Assembly (NCBI RefSeq): GCF_900163565.1
Contig: NZ_FUHU01000045.1
Location: 62,001-126,000, forward strand
Reading direction: 5' to 3'
Origin: Agrococcus casei LMG 22410
GTDB taxonomy: Bacteria > Actinomycetota > Actinomycetes > Actinomycetales > Microbacteriaceae
DNA length: 64,000 nt
The translations under genes were made by a program, and so were the position numbers. Below the pieces are notes generated by a model, which ran no database searches, had not been told where the DNA came from, and saw nothing but the letters and a program-made list of their open reading frames with translations. Below, piece after piece: positions 32,103-42,770 of the stretch (positions are counted from its first letter, which is position 1; every line of letters begins with the position of its first letter).

Positions 32103-33764
32103 GTGGACGCAACTACTGGCAAAGTGACCAAGCAGGTTTTCATCACGGGCGGAGTAGTCTCCTCTCTCGGCAAGGGATTGACAGCGGCATCCCTCGGTCG
32201 AATCCTCACCTCGCGCGGACTGCATGTCGTCATGCAGAAGCTCGATCCGTACCTCAACGTTGATCCGGGAACCATGAACCCGTTCCAGCACGGCGAGGTC
32301 TTCGTGACCGACGACGGCGCTGAGACTGACCTCGACATCGGACATTACGAGCGCTTCCTCGATGTGAACCTCTCTCAGGCAGCGAACGTGACGACCGGGC
32401 AGATCTACTCGCGCGTCATCGAGCGCGAGCGTCGCGGCGAGTACCTGGGCGACACGGTGCAGGTCATCCCGCACATCTCTGACGAGATCAAGCGCCGCAT
32501 GCGTCTGCAGTCGCAGAACGATCCGCAGCCTGACGTCATCATCACCGAGATCGGCGGAACCGTCGGCGACATCGAGTCGCAGCCGTTCATGGAGTCGGCG
32601 CGTCAGCTGCGTCACGAGCTCGGTCGTTCGAACGTGTTCTTCGTGCATGTCTCGCTGGTGCCGTTCATGGGTGCTGCGGGCGAGCAGAAGACCAAGCCGA
32701 CCCAGCACTCGGTTGCGGCTCTGCGATCGATCGGAATCCAGCCGGATGCGCTGGTGCTGCGAAGCGACCGACCCGTCTCAGACGCCAACCGCACGAAGAT
32801 CGCGCTCATGTGCGACGTCGAAGAGCGCGCTGTGCTCAACGCCATCGACAAGCCGTCGATCTACGACGTGCCGTCGATGCTGCACGAGCAGGAGCTCGAC
32901 CAGGTCATCGTCGAGCAGCTGCAGCTCGACGCCCAAGAGATGGAGTGGGGCGACTGGAACAAGGTGCTCGACTCGGTGCACAACCCCCGCAACACCGTCA
33001 CCGTCGGGCTCGTCGGCAAGTACATCGACCTGCCCGACGCCTACCTGTCGGTGACCGAGGCACTCAAGGCCGGCGGCTTCGCCTCGCAGATCAAGGTCAA
33101 CGTCAAGTGGATCGCCTCCGACACGTGCGAGACGCCAGAGGGCGCGGCTGCTGCGCTCGCCGACGTCGACGGCATCATCGTGCCGGGCGGCTTCGGCATC
33201 CGCGGCATCGAGGGCAAGCTCGGCGCACTCAAGTTCACGCGTGAGAACGGCATCCCCACGCTCGGCGTCTGCCTCGGCCTGCAGTGCATGGTCATCGAGT
33301 ACGCACGCAACGTGGCCGGCATCGAGGGCGCGTCGTCGACAGAGTTCGACGAGGCGACCGAGGCTCCTGTCATCGCGACGATGGAAGAGCAGATGCAGCA
33401 CATCCACGGCGGCGACCTGGGCGGCACGATGCGCCTGGGCCTCTACGAGGCGAAGCTCGAAGAGGGATCCCTCGCGGCACGCGTCTACGGCAGCGACACC
33501 GCATCCGAGCGTCACCGTCACCGCTACGAGGTCAACAACCGCTACCGTCAGCAGCTGGCGGATGCGGGGCTCAAGTTCTCGGGCCTCTCGCCCGACGAGA
33601 CGCTCGTCGAGTACGTCGAGGTCGCCGACCACCCGTACTACATCGCGACGCAGGCGCACCCCGAGCTGAAGAGCCGCCCGACGAAGGCGCATCCGCTGTT
33701 CAAGGGCCTCATCGACGCATCGCTCGAGCGCCAGCGCGCTTCGCGACTGTTCGACGAGGAGTGA
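32103..33764 (+). CDS. pyrG: CTP synthase
   Basis: Makes CTP from UTP, ATP and glutamine. 553 residues: the amidoligase domain ([20 protein letters not shown] near the N-terminus, [26 protein letters not shown]) and a class I glutamine amidotransferase domain ([13 protein letters not shown], nucleophile Cys in LGVCLGLQC, His-Glu in [10 protein letters not shown]). The upstream frame is open for 49 more codons, but GTG 32103 is the first codon compatible with the -10 hexamer and gives the usual length. 2 nt separate it from the nudix gene. Confidence 0.96.
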   Translation: MDATTGKVTKQVFITGGVVSSLGKGLTAASLGRILTSRGLHVVMQKLDPYLNVDPGTMNPFQHGEVFVTDDGAETDLDIGHYERFLDVNLSQAANVTTGQIYSRVIERERRGEYLGDTVQVIPHISDEIKRRMRLQSQNDPQPDVIITEIGGTVGDIESQPFMESARQLRHELGRSNVFFVHVSLVPFMGAAGEQKTKPTQHSVAALRSIGIQPDALVLRSDRPVSDANRTKIALMCDVEERAVLNAIDKPSIYDVPSMLHEQELDQVIVEQLQLDAQEMEWGDWNKVLDSVHNPRNTVTVGLVGKYIDLPDAYLSVTEALKAGGFASQIKVNVKWIASDTCETPEGAAAALADVDGIIVPGGFGIRGIEGKLGALKFTRENGIPTLGVCLGLQCMVIEYARNVAGIEGASSTEFDEATEAPVIATMEEQMQHIHGGDLGGTMRLGLYEAKLEEGSLAARVYGSDTASERHRHRYEVNNRYRQQLADAGLKFSGLSPDETLVEYVEVADHPYYIATQAHPELKSRPTKAHPLFKGLIDASLERQRASRLFDEE

Positions 33765-33766
33765 GC

Positions 33767-34321
33767 ATGCTGCGCGACGAGGACGGCGACGCAACCGAGA
33801 TCGGCCGGCAGCGGGTCTTCACGGGCCGCATCTTCGACCTCGACGACGTCTCGATCGACTTTCACGGCGAGACGCTGCGCAGGCAGTGGCTCGTGCATCC
33901 GGGCTCCGTTGCGGTGCTGGCGATCGACGAGCGCGACCAGGTGGTGCTGCTGCAGCAGTTCAGAGCGCCCATCGGGCAGCGCATGTGGGAGCTCCCGGCG
34001 GGGCTTCGCGACGCACCGGGTGAGCCGGCTGTGTCAGCGGCCAGGCGCGAGCTCGCAGAAGAGACCGAGCTGCAGGCCGCTGAGTGGCAGAAGCTGACCG
34101 AGTTCGTGCCCACAGGCGGCTCGTCAGACGAGACGGTTCAGGTGTTCCTCGCAGAGGGCCTCAGCCATGTCGCGACCGACTTCGAGCGCACGGGCGAAGA
34201 GGCGCAGCTGCGCGTTCGCCGGGTGCCGTTCGACGAGGTGCTGGCCGCAGTGCTCGCAGGCGACGTGCGCAACGGCGCACTCATGATCGGCGTGCTCGCC
34301 CTGGCGGCCAAGCGGCGCTGA
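33767..34321 (+). CDS. NUDIX hydrolase, probable ADP-ribose pyrophosphatase
   Basis: A 184-residue Nudix enzyme. The Nudix box runs from GLRDAPGEPAVSAARRELAE through EETEL, i.e. G-x5-E-x7-REUxEE. N-terminal segments RQRVFTGRIFDL and VLLQQFRAPIG fit ADP-ribose pyrophosphatases that hydrolyse ADP-ribose to AMP and ribose-5-phosphate. ATG 33767 follows pyrG closely and its stop overlaps the xerD start by 1 nt (TGATG). Same neighbour (Rv1700) in M. tuberculosis. Confidence 0.88.
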   Translation: MLRDEDGDATEIGRQRVFTGRIFDLDDVSIDFHGETLRRQWLVHPGSVAVLAIDERDQVVLLQQFRAPIGQRMWELPAGLRDAPGEPAVSAARRELAEETELQAAEWQKLTEFVPTGGSSDETVQVFLAEGLSHVATDFERTGEEAQLRVRRVPFDEVLAAVLAGDVRNGALMIGVLALAAKRR

Positions 34322-35226
34322 TGCACCCGCGCACGGCGATCGAGCGGTACCTGCGCCAGCTGGCTGTCGAGCGGGGGCTGTCGAAGCACACAGCGGCCGC
34401 ATACCGTCGTGACCTGGCTGCGTATGAGGCCGTGCTCGAGGCTCGCGGAGTCTCAGCGGTCGCCGACATCACCGCTGACGACGTGGCTGCCTTTCATGTT
34501 TCGCTGGCCGATCGCGAGCTGGCGGCCTCGAGCGTCGCACGGCATCTGAGCTCGGTTCGGGGGCTGCATCGCCACCTGATCGAGGAAGGGCTCGCGACCG
34601 AGAACGTCGCGGCCGACCACCGGCCGCCGAAGCTGCCGCAGCGGCTGCCCAAAGCGATCGGCGTCGACCAGATGACGACGCTCATCGAGGCCGCCGGCGG
34701 GGGAGTCGACGCGACGCCTGCGCAGCTGCGCGATCGTGCGCTGCTCGAGCTCCTCTATGCGACCGGCGCCCGCATCACCGAGCTCGTCTCGCTCGACGTC
34801 GACGACGTGCAGGAGGACATCGTGCGCGTCACCGGCAAGGGCAACAAGCAGCGGCTCGTGCCCGTGGGGCGCTTTGCGCGCCGTGCGCTCGACGCCTGGC
34901 TCGTGCGCGGCAGGCCCGTCTTCAGCAAGAAGGGCACGTCGACGCCTGCGCTGTTCCTCGGTGCTCGCGGCGGCAGGCTCAGCAGGCAGAACGCGTGGCT
35001 CATCCTGCAGGCCGTCGCTGAGCGCGCCGGGGTCGAGAACGTCTCGCCCCACACGTTCAGACACTCGTTCGCGACGCACCTGCTCGAGGGAGGGGCGGAT
35101 GTGCGGGTCGTGCAAGAGCTGCTGGGCCACGCGTCGGTGGCGACGACGCAGATCTACACCCACCTCACTGCTGACGCGCTTCGCGACATGTACACGAGCG
35201 CGCATCCGCGTGCTGTTCATCGCTAG
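34321..35226 (+). CDS. xerD: Site-specific tyrosine recombinase XerD
   Basis: Resolves chromosome dimers at dif with XerC. 301 residues: N-terminal SAM-like core-binding domain (AIERYLRQLAVERGLSKHTA) and catalytic domain with the pentad Arg in YATGARITELVSL, Lys region GKGNKQRLVP, HTFRHSFATHLL (His and Arg), GHASV (His) and the nucleophile Tyr in TTQIYTHL. ATG 34321 overlaps the nudix stop. A longer upstream frame is an artefact of the overlap. The context after pyrG-nudix fits XerD, not an integrase of a mobile element. Confidence 0.94.
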   Translation: MHPRTAIERYLRQLAVERGLSKHTAAAYRRDLAAYEAVLEARGVSAVADITADDVAAFHVSLADRELAASSVARHLSSVRGLHRHLIEEGLATENVAADHRPPKLPQRLPKAIGVDQMTTLIEAAGGGVDATPAQLRDRALLELLYATGARITELVSLDVDDVQEDIVRVTGKGNKQRLVPVGRFARRALDAWLVRGRPVFSKKGTSTPALFLGARGGRLSRQNAWLILQAVAERAGVENVSPHTFRHSFATHLLEGGADVRVVQELLGHASVATTQIYTHLTADALRDMYTSAHPRAVHR

Positions 35227-35235
35227 TCGCACGCT

Positions 35236-35268
35236 GTTCACCCATCCGTTGCATTCTCCCCGTACTCT
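35236..35268 (+). promoter_or_regulatory. Candidate PHO-box-like repeat and -10 upstream of the nuclease gene
   Basis: GTTCACCCATCC (35236-35247) followed directly by GTTGCATTCTCC (35248-35259) forms an imperfect direct repeat resembling the GTTCACC-type sites of PhoP/RegX3 regulators. TACTCT (35263-35268) follows as a possible -10. Spacing is 12 nt rather than the usual 11. Confidence 0.3.
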
Positions 35269-35299
35269 CGAATGGTCTCCTTGATGCAACCGAAGAGAA

Positions 35300-38257
35300 A
35301 TGATCCACGTGCGCACACTCACGAAGAAGCTGGGCATCGTCGCCCTGTCAGCCACGGTCGCAGCCAGCGGCCTCACAGCGATCACGCCGGCACCAGCAGC
35401 GCAGGCTGCTCCGTCGACGGGACTCGTCATCAGCGAAGCGTACGGAGGAGGTGGCAACGGCGGCGCGAAGTTCAACCAGGACTTCATCGAGCTGTACAAC
35501 TTCTCTGCTGCAGAGGTCTCGCTCGACGGCGTGACCGTCTCGTACTACTCGTCGAGCGGCAACCTCGGCGCCTCGACTGAGCTCGAGGGCTCGCTGCAGC
35601 CGGGCGAGCACTATCTCGTCGGCGCCGCGTACGGTTCGAACCGCGACCTGCCCTCGTTCGAGTCGGATGCGACCTTCAATGCGGCCATGAGCGGCTCAAA
35701 GGGGTCGGTCGAGATCGCGGCAGGCGACACCGTCATCGACCTGGTCGGATGGGGCGATGCAGCGCTGTTCGAGGGTGCTCCGGCTCACGGCACGAGCAAC
35801 AGCGTCTCGGTCGCTCGTGTCGACCCGGCGTCTGACACCGACGACAACAGCGTCGACTTCGCCACGGGCGAGCCCACGCCTCAAGGCCTCGCAGAGGACG
35901 GCACGGAAGAGCCTCCGGTCGACCCTCCTGCAGATCCCGAGACGGCAACGATCTCTGAGATCCAGGGCGAGGGCGCTGAGACGCCCTTCATGGACCAGCC
36001 CGTCATCACCCAGGGCATCGTGACCGCTGTGTACACGGGCCAGGGCAGCAAGAACGGCTTCAACATCCAGGAGCCGGGAGTCGTCGACATCGCATCGCAC
36101 GCGGCATCGACCGGTGTGTTCGTGTACGGATCGAGCCACGCCGAGAGCGTGCAGATCGGCGACTCGGTCGAGGTGCACGGCACAGCGACCGAGTACTACG
36201 ACGTCACTCAGATCGAGGCGTCGAGCGTCACAGCACTCGGCGAGTCGCTGGGTGAGGCGACTGCGGTCGAGCTGGCCGAGTGGCCCACAGAAGAAGAGGT
36301 TCGCGAGCTGTTCGAGGGCATGCTGCTGGCGCCGCAGGGCACCTACACGGTCAGCAACAACTACGCGCTCAACCAGTACGGCGAGGTCGGCCTCGCATTC
36401 GGCGACAGCGCCCTCGTGCAGCCGACTGAGGTCGGAGCCCCCGGGTCAGACGCCGCATACGCACAGGCTGAGGCGAACGCCGCAGCGAGCGTGCTGCTCG
36501 ACGACGGCCAGACCTGGGACTACATGAGCAACGACGCCGCGAAGGACTCGCCGCTGCCGTACCTGACGCTCGAGACCCCGGTCACGATCGGCGCAGTCGC
36601 AGCCTTCACCGACGGTGTCGTGCTCGACTACAGCCACGGCACGTGGCGCTTCCAGCCCACGCAGCCGGTGCACGGCACTGAGAACGCGCCCGTTGCATTC
36701 TCGGATGTGCGAGAGCAGGCTCCTGAGGACGTCGGAGGCGACATCACGATCGGCACGTTCAACGTGCTCAACTACTTCACCACCCTCGGCGACACCGAGG
36801 CCGGCTGTGAGGCGTACGAGGACCGCGACGGCAACCCGATCGCGACCGACTACTGCACGCCTCGCGGTGCATACGACGCTGAGAACTTCGAGCGCCAGCA
36901 GGCCAAGATCGTCACCGCGATCAACACGCTCGACGCTTCGGTTGTGGCGCTCGAGGAGATCGAGGACTCGTCTGACTTCGGCAACGACCGCGATGCTTCG
37001 ATCGAACACCTCGTCGGCGAGCTCAATGCTGCTGCTGACGAGGACCGGTGGGCATTCGTTCCGTCACCGGAGTGGATCCCCGCGACGGGCGATGACGTCA
37101 TCCGCACCGGCTACATCTACAAGCCGGCTGAGGTCTCATACATCGAGGGCAGCGCAGAGCTGCTCGACGATGCGGCGTTCGAGAACGCCCGTGCTCCGTT
37201 CGCGGCACTGTTCGCACCGGCAGACGAGGCGCTTTCGGGCAACGAGTTCCTGGTCATCGCCAACCACTTCAAGTCGAAGGGCGGCAGCGGAGACGGCGAC
37301 AACGCCAACCGCGACGACGAGCTCGGCCCGGCACACGCTGTCGGCGGCTGGAACGGCGACCGCGTTCGTCAGGCAGAGGCTGTTGTCGAGTTCGCCGACA
37401 CGCTCGAGCAGCAGCACGGCACCGACCTGGTCTTCATCACCGGTGACCTCAACTCGTATGCACAGGAAGACCCTGTGACGACGATCCTGAACGCCGGGTA
37501 CACCAACCTGACTGCGGGCGGCCCCGAGTACTCGTACGCCTTCGGCGGCATGGTCGGATCGCTCGACCACGTGCTCGCGAGCGAGGCGGCGACTGCGCTG
37601 GTCACCGGTGCTGACCTCTGGACGATCAACGCCTACGAGCCGGTCGCGCTGGAGTACAGCCGTCACAACTACAACGTGGCTCAGCTGTACGCGGCTGACC
37701 AGTTCCGCTCGTCTGACCACAACCCGGCACTCGTGGGCGTCTCGTTTGCTGAAGACGACGACATTGAGGCGGATGAGCCGCTGCTGGTCATCGAGCAGGA
37801 GCAGTACACGCAGACAGAGTCGATCGACGGCGTCTCGTACGCTGCCACAGGTTTGCGTGAAGGCACCGCTGTGGTCGAGCTGATCGATGCAGGCGGCAGC
37901 GTCTCGGTCATCGAAGGTGCGGCTCAGACTGAGGCGGGTGCTCTCGCGGGCGAGGTCTCCTACGAGACCGAAGCCGGTGAGCGTCTGCGGATGCCTGTCG
38001 GAACGTACACACTGCGAGTGACGCAGGAGGGTTCTGGCGGCGCTGAGAGCATCGTGCTCGAAGCCGCATTCGAGGTCGTCGCAGACGAAACCGGCGATGA
38101 CGGAACCGGTGACGACGGTTCGTTCGACGGAGACGAAGACGGCCAGCCCGACCTGCCCGAGACGGGCTTCGACGGCGGTCTCGCACCGTTCGTGCTCGCT
38201 CTCGCGCTGATGCTCGGCGGAACCGGATTCGTGCTGCTGCGTCGTCGCAACGCGTAG
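35300..38257 (+). CDS. Secreted, sortase-anchored extracellular nuclease (ExeM/NucH-like)
   Basis: A 985-residue exported enzyme. The signal peptide (KKLGIVALSATVAASGLTAI, cleavage near AQAAP) is followed by a lamin-tail domain (residues ~38-200; LVISEAYGGGGNGGAKFNQD), an OB-fold segment (~215-460), an endonuclease/exonuclease/phosphatase domain (~475-815) with IGTFNVLNYF, VVALEEIED, LVFITGDLNSYAQEDPV and SSDHNPALVGV, a beta-rich domain, an Asp/Gly linker and the cell-wall sorting signal DLPETGFDGG with hydrophobic stretch and RRRNA. It probably degrades extracellular DNA for phosphate or nucleoside use. ATG 35300 has a weak GAAGAG site. Monocistronic, with a strong terminator. Confidence 0.9.
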   Translation: MIHVRTLTKKLGIVALSATVAASGLTAITPAPAAQAAPSTGLVISEAYGGGGNGGAKFNQDFIELYNFSAAEVSLDGVTVSYYSSSGNLGASTELEGSLQPGEHYLVGAAYGSNRDLPSFESDATFNAAMSGSKGSVEIAAGDTVIDLVGWGDAALFEGAPAHGTSNSVSVARVDPASDTDDNSVDFATGEPTPQGLAEDGTEEPPVDPPADPETATISEIQGEGAETPFMDQPVITQGIVTAVYTGQGSKNGFNIQEPGVVDIASHAASTGVFVYGSSHAESVQIGDSVEVHGTATEYYDVTQIEASSVTALGESLGEATAVELAEWPTEEEVRELFEGMLLAPQGTYTVSNNYALNQYGEVGLAFGDSALVQPTEVGAPGSDAAYAQAEANAAASVLLDDGQTWDYMSNDAAKDSPLPYLTLETPVTIGAVAAFTDGVVLDYSHGTWRFQPTQPVHGTENAPVAFSDVREQAPEDVGGDITIGTFNVLNYFTTLGDTEAGCEAYEDRDGNPIATDYCTPRGAYDAENFERQQAKIVTAINTLDASVVALEEIEDSSDFGNDRDASIEHLVGELNAAADEDRWAFVPSPEWIPATGDDVIRTGYIYKPAEVSYIEGSAELLDDAAFENARAPFAALFAPADEALSGNEFLVIANHFKSKGGSGDGDNANRDDELGPAHAVGGWNGDRVRQAEAVVEFADTLEQQHGTDLVFITGDLNSYAQEDPVTTILNAGYTNLTAGGPEYSYAFGGMVGSLDHVLASEAATALVTGADLWTINAYEPVALEYSRHNYNVAQLYAADQFRSSDHNPALVGVSFAEDDDIEADEPLLVIEQEQYTQTESIDGVSYAATGLREGTAVVELIDAGGSVSVIEGAAQTEAGALAGEVSYETEAGERLRMPVGTYTLRVTQEGSGGAESIVLEAAFEVVADETGDDGTGDDGSFDGDEDGQPDLPETGFDGGLAPFVLALALMLGGTGFVLLRRRNA

Positions 38258-38268
38258 ACAAGCAACGG

Positions 38269-38304
38269 ATGTGGGGGCGGACCGAATACGGTCCGCCCCC
38301 ACAT
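38269..38304. terminator. Bidirectional terminator between the nuclease and metE genes
   Basis: A perfect 16-bp inverted repeat (arms ATGTGGGGGCGGACCG and CGGTCCGCCCCCACAT, loop AATA) midway between convergent stop codons. Confidence 0.88.
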
Positions 38305-38315
38305 TGTCTCGGAAG

Positions 38316-40553
38316 TCAGCCGCGCGCGAGTCGGGTCGCGTCTACGAGACTCCTCAGGCTCTCTGAGGTCTCTTCGTAGCCTCGCGTCTTCAGTCCGCAG
38401 TCGGGGTTGATCCACAGCAGCTGCTCGGGGATGTTCGCGGCCGCGATTCCGATCAGCTCAGACACCTCGTCAGTCGACGGCACTCGTGGGGAGTGGATGT
38501 CGTAGACGCCCGGGCCGATGCCTCGGCTGTATCCGTGGGCTGCGATGGCCTCGACGACCTCCATCTTCGAACGGGCAGCCTCAATGCTTGTGACGTCGGC
38601 GTCGAGCCCGTCGATTGCGTCGATGATCGTGTTGAACTCGGAGTAGCAGAGGTGCGTGTGGATCTGCGTCTCAGGGGCTGCCTGACCGGTTGCGAGTCGG
38701 AAGGAACCGACTGACCAGTCGAGATAGGCGGCACGATCGGATGCGCGCAGCGGCAGCAGCTCTCGCAGCGCGGGCTCGTCGACCTGGATGATGCTGGTGC
38801 CAGCCGCTTCAAGGTCGGCGATCTCATCGGCAAGTGCAAGCGCCACCTGGTCTGCGGTGTCGGCCAGCGGCTGGTCATCACGCACGAACGACCACGCGAG
38901 GATCGTCACGGGGCCGGTCAGCATGCCCTTGACCGGCTTCTCGGTCAGTGACTGCGCATAGCTGATCCACTCGACCGTGAACGGCTTCGGACGCGACACG
39001 TCACCCCAGAGGATCGACGGACGTGTGGCGCGCGACCCGTAGGACTGCACCCATCCGCGCTTCGTGACGCTGAAGCCGTTGAAGTTCTCGGCGAAGTACT
39101 GCACCATGTCGTTGCGCTCAGGCTCACCGTGCACGAGCACATCGAGCTCGAGGTCGCTCTGCAGGTCGATGACGCGACGGACTTCAGCCTGCAGCGCCTC
39201 CCGGTACTGCTCGTCAGACGACTCGCCCTTGGCATGAGCGGCACGGGCAAGGCGGATGTCGCCCGTCTGAGGGAACGAGCCGATCGTCGTGGTGGGCAGC
39301 GCTGGCAGCGGGGTCTTCTGCCGCTGCAGCTGTGCTCGCTGGTCGTACGGGAGCCGCGTTCGCGCATCCGCCTGAAGGGATGCGACGCGCTCGCGAACGG
39401 AACCGTCGCGCACGCCCTCGGCTGCAGCGCGGCTGCCGAGGGCAGCGCGGGCCTCGTCGAAGGCGGGGCTCGTGGTGCCGGTTCGCAGGGCGTCAGCCAG
39501 GGTGACGACCTCAGCGACCTTCTCGTCGGCGAAGGCGAGCCATGAGCGCAGCTCGTCACCGAGGTCGGATTCTGGCTCAAGCGTGTGGGGCACGTGCAGC
39601 AGCGGTGTCGTGGTGCCGACTGAGACGTCTGACCCGCTGGCTCGAAGCGTCTCGAGGGCTTTGTCGAGATCGGTTCGCCAGACGTTGCGGCCATGGACGA
39701 CACCGGCGACCAGTGGTGTGTCGGTCACAGCGGGAAGCCCGCCGCGGACGAGGTCGAAAGCGATCGCATCGACGTCGGAGGCGAGAGCTTCGACACGACC
39801 TGATGATTCTCCGTAGCCGGCGGCGAGCAGCACCTTGAGGCCGCCCTCGCGAACAGCACGGGCGCCGCTTCGCGCGATCCCCTGCAGCTCGACAGGTGTG
39901 AAGCCCTCAAGGTCTGCGACCAGTGCCGGCTCGTCGAGCTGCAGCCAGGTGGCGCCGGCGGCGGCCAGCCGCTCAGCGAGCTCACGGTAGAGCGGCACGA
40001 GCCTGTCGGCGAGCTCGGTCGTGCGCACGCCTTCGGCCTTTGCCAGTGCGAGGTAGGTCGCGGGGCCGACCACGGCAGGGCGCGTATGGAATCCAGCGGC
40101 CCTCGCCTCGATGAACCTGTCGACGATGCGGGTGTCAGCGAGCGAGAACGTCGTCTCTGCATCGAGCTCTGGCACAAGGTAGTGGTAGTTCGTGTCGAAC
40201 CATTTGGTCATTTCGAGCGGGGCGCGGTCGACGTCGCCGCGGGCCAGCAGCCACTCCCAGGCGAGTCCGTGCGTGACTGCGTCGCGCAGCCGCGGCGGAA
40301 CGGCGCCGAACGTGAGCGTGGCATCGAGCACGTGGTCGTAATGCGCGGTCTCGAGCGGCAGCGACGCGTCGTCTGGGCTGAGGCCGAGCTCGACGAGCCG
40401 CTGCAGGTCAGCGAGACGCAGCTCACTCGTGCGGCGGGCGAATTCGGCGTCGTCGATGCGTCCGCGCCAGTTGGCCTCGAGTGCGCGTTTGAGCTCGCGG
40501 TCGGGGCCGATGCGCGGGTATCCGAGGATCGTGCCGTTGGGAAAGAGGGTCAT
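38316..40553 (-). CDS. metE: Cobalamin-independent methionine synthase
   Basis: Transfers the methyl group of methyltetrahydrofolate-triglutamate to homocysteine. 745 residues with duplicated barrel domains. N-terminus [20 protein letters not shown]-terminal barrel [17 protein letters not shown], homocysteine/zinc residues in [10 protein letters not shown] (His, Cys), a downstream Glu region and [13 protein letters not shown] (Cys). The start ATG 40553 has GGAG just upstream on the minus strand; a longer frame exists but lacks family similarity. Last gene of the patB-metY-metF-metE operon, 7 nt after metF, which supplies its methyl donor. Confidence 0.96.
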   Translation of the reverse strand: MTLFPNGTILGYPRIGPDRELKRALEANWRGRIDDAEFARRTSELRLADLQRLVELGLSPDDASLPLETAHYDHVLDATLTFGAVPPRLRDAVTHGLAWEWLLARGDVDRAPLEMTKWFDTNYHYLVPELDAETTFSLADTRIVDRFIEARAAGFHTRPAVVGPATYLALAKAEGVRTTELADRLVPLYRELAERLAAAGATWLQLDEPALVADLEGFTPVELQGIARSGARAVREGGLKVLLAAGYGESSGRVEALASDVDAIAFDLVRGGLPAVTDTPLVAGVVHGRNVWRTDLDKALETLRASGSDVSVGTTTPLLHVPHTLEPESDLGDELRSWLAFADEKVAEVVTLADALRTGTTSPAFDEARAALGSRAAAEGVRDGSVRERVASLQADARTRLPYDQRAQLQRQKTPLPALPTTTIGSFPQTGDIRLARAAHAKGESSDEQYREALQAEVRRVIDLQSDLELDVLVHGEPERNDMVQYFAENFNGFSVTKRGWVQSYGSRATRPSILWGDVSRPKPFTVEWISYAQSLTEKPVKGMLTGPVTILAWSFVRDDQPLADTADQVALALADEIADLEAAGTSIIQVDEPALRELLPLRASDRAAYLDWSVGSFRLATGQAAPETQIHTHLCYSEFNTIIDAIDGLDADVTSIEAARSKMEVVEAIAAHGYSRGIGPGVYDIHSPRVPSTDEVSELIGIAAANIPEQLLWINPDCGLKTRGYEETSESLRSLVDATRLARG

Positions 40554-40560
40554 GGTGCTC

Positions 40561-41475
40561 CTATGCAGGTGAGGCCCCGACGCTGGTGAGGCCGATGTGG
40601 TCGAGCACATCGAACGCGGGGCGATGATCATTGAAGGTGTAGAGGTGAATGCCGGGTACGTCGTGGTCTCGCAGTTCGTCGATGAGTGCGACTGCGGTGT
40701 CGACGCCGATGCGGCGGGCGTCGTCGTCGGATGCCCCGTCGAGTCGACGGGCAAGCTCGGTCGGCAGCCGCTCGCCAGAGAGCTCGGCCGACCGCTCGAG
40801 ACGACGAAGAGACGTCGGGATCACGATGCCGGGGACGATGGGGATCGTGACGCCCTTGGCTCTGGCGAGATCGACGAACTCGAGGTAGTCGAAGGGGTCG
40901 AAGAAGAGCTGGGTGATCGCCATGGTCGCTCCGGCAGACTGCTTCGCAAGCAGTGCGGCCACGTCGCTGCGGTGCACGCCGGCGCCGGGATGCCCGTTGG
41001 GGAACGCGGCCACCGAGATCTCGGTCTTCGACTGACGGTCTCGGATCTCTGATCGACGCAGTCCGGGCAACAGCAAACTCTGGTACGGCTCGCGCTCGGT
41101 GTCGACACGATCGATGAGCTGCACCAGCTCAGCGGCAGATCGCAGGTCGGTGACCCGATCTCCGGCGTCGTGGGGCAGGTCGCCTCGCAGTGCGAGGAAG
41201 CGCGTGATGCCCGCGTCAAGAAAGCTGCGCACGAGTCTGCTCGCCTGCTCGACGTCAAGGCCGACGCAGGTCAGGTGGGCCATCGGCGGAACACCTGCAT
41301 CGAGCAGCCGCTGTAGCACGCCGAGTGAGTGGCGGCTGTCGGAGCCGCCCGCGCCGAACGTGACCGAGACGAACGCGGGGTCGAGTTTCGCGAACATCTC
41401 GACCGTGCGGTCGATGCGGTCGAAGCCGTTCGGGGTGCGTGGCGGGAACAGCTCGAATGAGTAGGGAAGCGTCAT
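40561..41475 (-). CDS. metF: Methylenetetrahydrofolate reductase
   Basis: Reduces 5,10-methylene-THF to 5-methyl-THF for MetE. 304 residues, FAD-dependent barrel: YSFELFPPRTPNGFDR at the N-terminus, FVSVTFGAGGS, MAHLTCVGLD, FLALRGDLPHDAGD (FAD contact), EISVAAFPNGHPGA and ITQLFFDPFDYLEFV, GIHLYTFN near the end. ATG 41475 overlaps the metY stop (ATGA). Confidence 0.95.
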   Translation of the reverse strand: MTLPYSFELFPPRTPNGFDRIDRTVEMFAKLDPAFVSVTFGAGGSDSRHSLGVLQRLLDAGVPPMAHLTCVGLDVEQASRLVRSFLDAGITRFLALRGDLPHDAGDRVTDLRSAAELVQLIDRVDTEREPYQSLLLPGLRRSEIRDRQSKTEISVAAFPNGHPGAGVHRSDVAALLAKQSAGATMAITQLFFDPFDYLEFVDLARAKGVTIPIVPGIVIPTSLRRLERSAELSGERLPTELARRLDGASDDDARRIGVDTAVALIDELRDHDVPGIHLYTFNDHRPAFDVLDHIGLTSVGASPA

Positions 41476-42770
41476 GCAAGCCCCTCTGTCTTGGCAAGCG
41501 CCTGGGTCAGATCCGCGATGATGTCGCTGACGTCCTCGAGCCCTACCGAGATGCGCACCAGGGAGTCGGAGATGCCGACCGCTTCGCGCTCCTGGTCGGT
41601 GAGCTTGCCGTGGATGGTCGAGGCCATATGGATTGCGAGCGTCCGCACGTCTCCGATGTGAGTCATCTGGGTCACCAGGTCGAGCGAGTCGAGAAAGGTG
41701 CGGGCGGCTGCGCGTCCGCCGTGCAGCTCGATCGTCACGATCGATCCGGCGCCGAGCGGCGTGAAGCGGTCGGCGAGTGCGCGGTAGGGCGAACCGGCCA
41801 GGTCGGCGTGATGCACACGGGCGACTGCTGGGTGCCGACTCAGTGCATCCGCCACTGCATGCGCGTTGCTGATGTGCCGCTGCATGCGCAGGCTGAGCGT
41901 CTCGATGCCGTGCAGTAGCAGGAACGAGCTGGTCGGCGGCATCGTCGGTCCGTACTCGATGATCGTGCTCGAGCGAAGCAGCCCGGCATATGCCGCGCGA
42001 CCGCATTTCGCCACAGCGCTGGGCCGACCGTGAGGCCCCGGAGCTGTGAACTGGGGAAACCGTTCCGCGTTCGCGGCCCAGTCGAAGGATCCTCCGTCGA
42101 TGACTGCGCCGCCGATGACCGACCCGTGACCTGCGAGCCATTTCGAGGTCGAGTGGATGATGATGTCGGCACCGAACTCGAACGGTCGACACAGATACGG
42201 CGTCGCCACCGTGTTGTCGACGACGAGGGGCACGCCAGCCCGCTTGGCCACCCGGGCGAGCAGATCGAGATCGGTGACGCCGCCGACCGGGTTTGGGATC
42301 GACTCGGTGTAGATCGCCTTCGTGTTCGGCCGCACGGCGGCAAGCCAGTCGGCCTCTGTCGCGTGCTCGTCGAGTGCGGTCGAGGTCACGCCCTGGCGCA
42401 GCAGCGAGCCCCGCAGCATCTCGCGCGTGCCCTCGTAGAGCAGCTGGGTGGTCAGCAGGTGGTCGCCGGCGCTCGCGAGCGAGAACACCGTCATGGCGAT
42501 TGCCGCCTGTCCGCTGCCGACGAGCACGCCGTCGACGCCGCCCTCGAGGTCGGCGATGCGCTTGGCCGCAACGACGTTGGTGGGGTTGTCGGTGCGGGAG
42601 TATGCGCGCAGCGGGCTTGTTCCGGCGAAGCGCTCGGCCCCCTCGTCGAAGCTGTCGAAGACGTAGCCCGAGGTCTGGTAGATCGGGGTGACACGCGCTC
42701 GCGACTCGGCGTCGACGATCGAGCCGGCGTGGATCTGCCGCGTCGAGAAGCCGGCCTGCGCTGTGCTCAC
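41472..42770 (-). CDS. metY: O-acetylhomoserine sulfhydrylase
   Basis: PLP enzyme making homocysteine directly from O-acetylhomoserine and sulfide. 432 residues with FSTRQIHAGS at the start, TPIYQTSGYVF, VDNTVATPYLCRP, the PLP lysine in HSTSKWLAGHG, and the C-terminal SLVRISVGLED. The start GTG 42770 overlaps the patB stop (GTGA). Its length and the long internal region after WLAGHG fit the MetY group (about 430) more than cystathionine gamma-synthase (about 390). Confidence 0.93.
   Translation of the reverse strand: MSTAQAGFSTRQIHAGSIVDAESRARVTPIYQTSGYVFDSFDEGAERFAGTSPLRAYSRTDNPTNVVAAKRIADLEGGVDGVLVGSGQAAIAMTVFSLASAGDHLLTTQLLYEGTREMLRGSLLRQGVTSTALDEHATEADWLAAVRPNTKAIYTESIPNPVGGVTDLDLLARVAKRAGVPLVVDNTVATPYLCRPFEFGADIIIHSTSKWLAGHGSVIGGAVIDGGSFDWAANAERFPQFTAPGPHGRPSAVAKCGRAAYAGLLRSSTIIEYGPTMPPTSSFLLLHGIETLSLRMQRHISNAHAVADALSRHPAVARVHHADLAGSPYRALADRFTPLGAGSIVTIELHGGRAAARTFLDSLDLVTQMTHIGDVRTLAIHMASTIHGKLTDQEREAVGISDSLVRISVGLEDVSDIIADLTQALAKTEGLA

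Noticed and set aside
34321-35226. Phage or integron integrase
   Set aside because: The protein fits XerD in length and motifs and lies in the conserved pyrG-nudix-xerD order; no attachment sites or phage genes are nearby.
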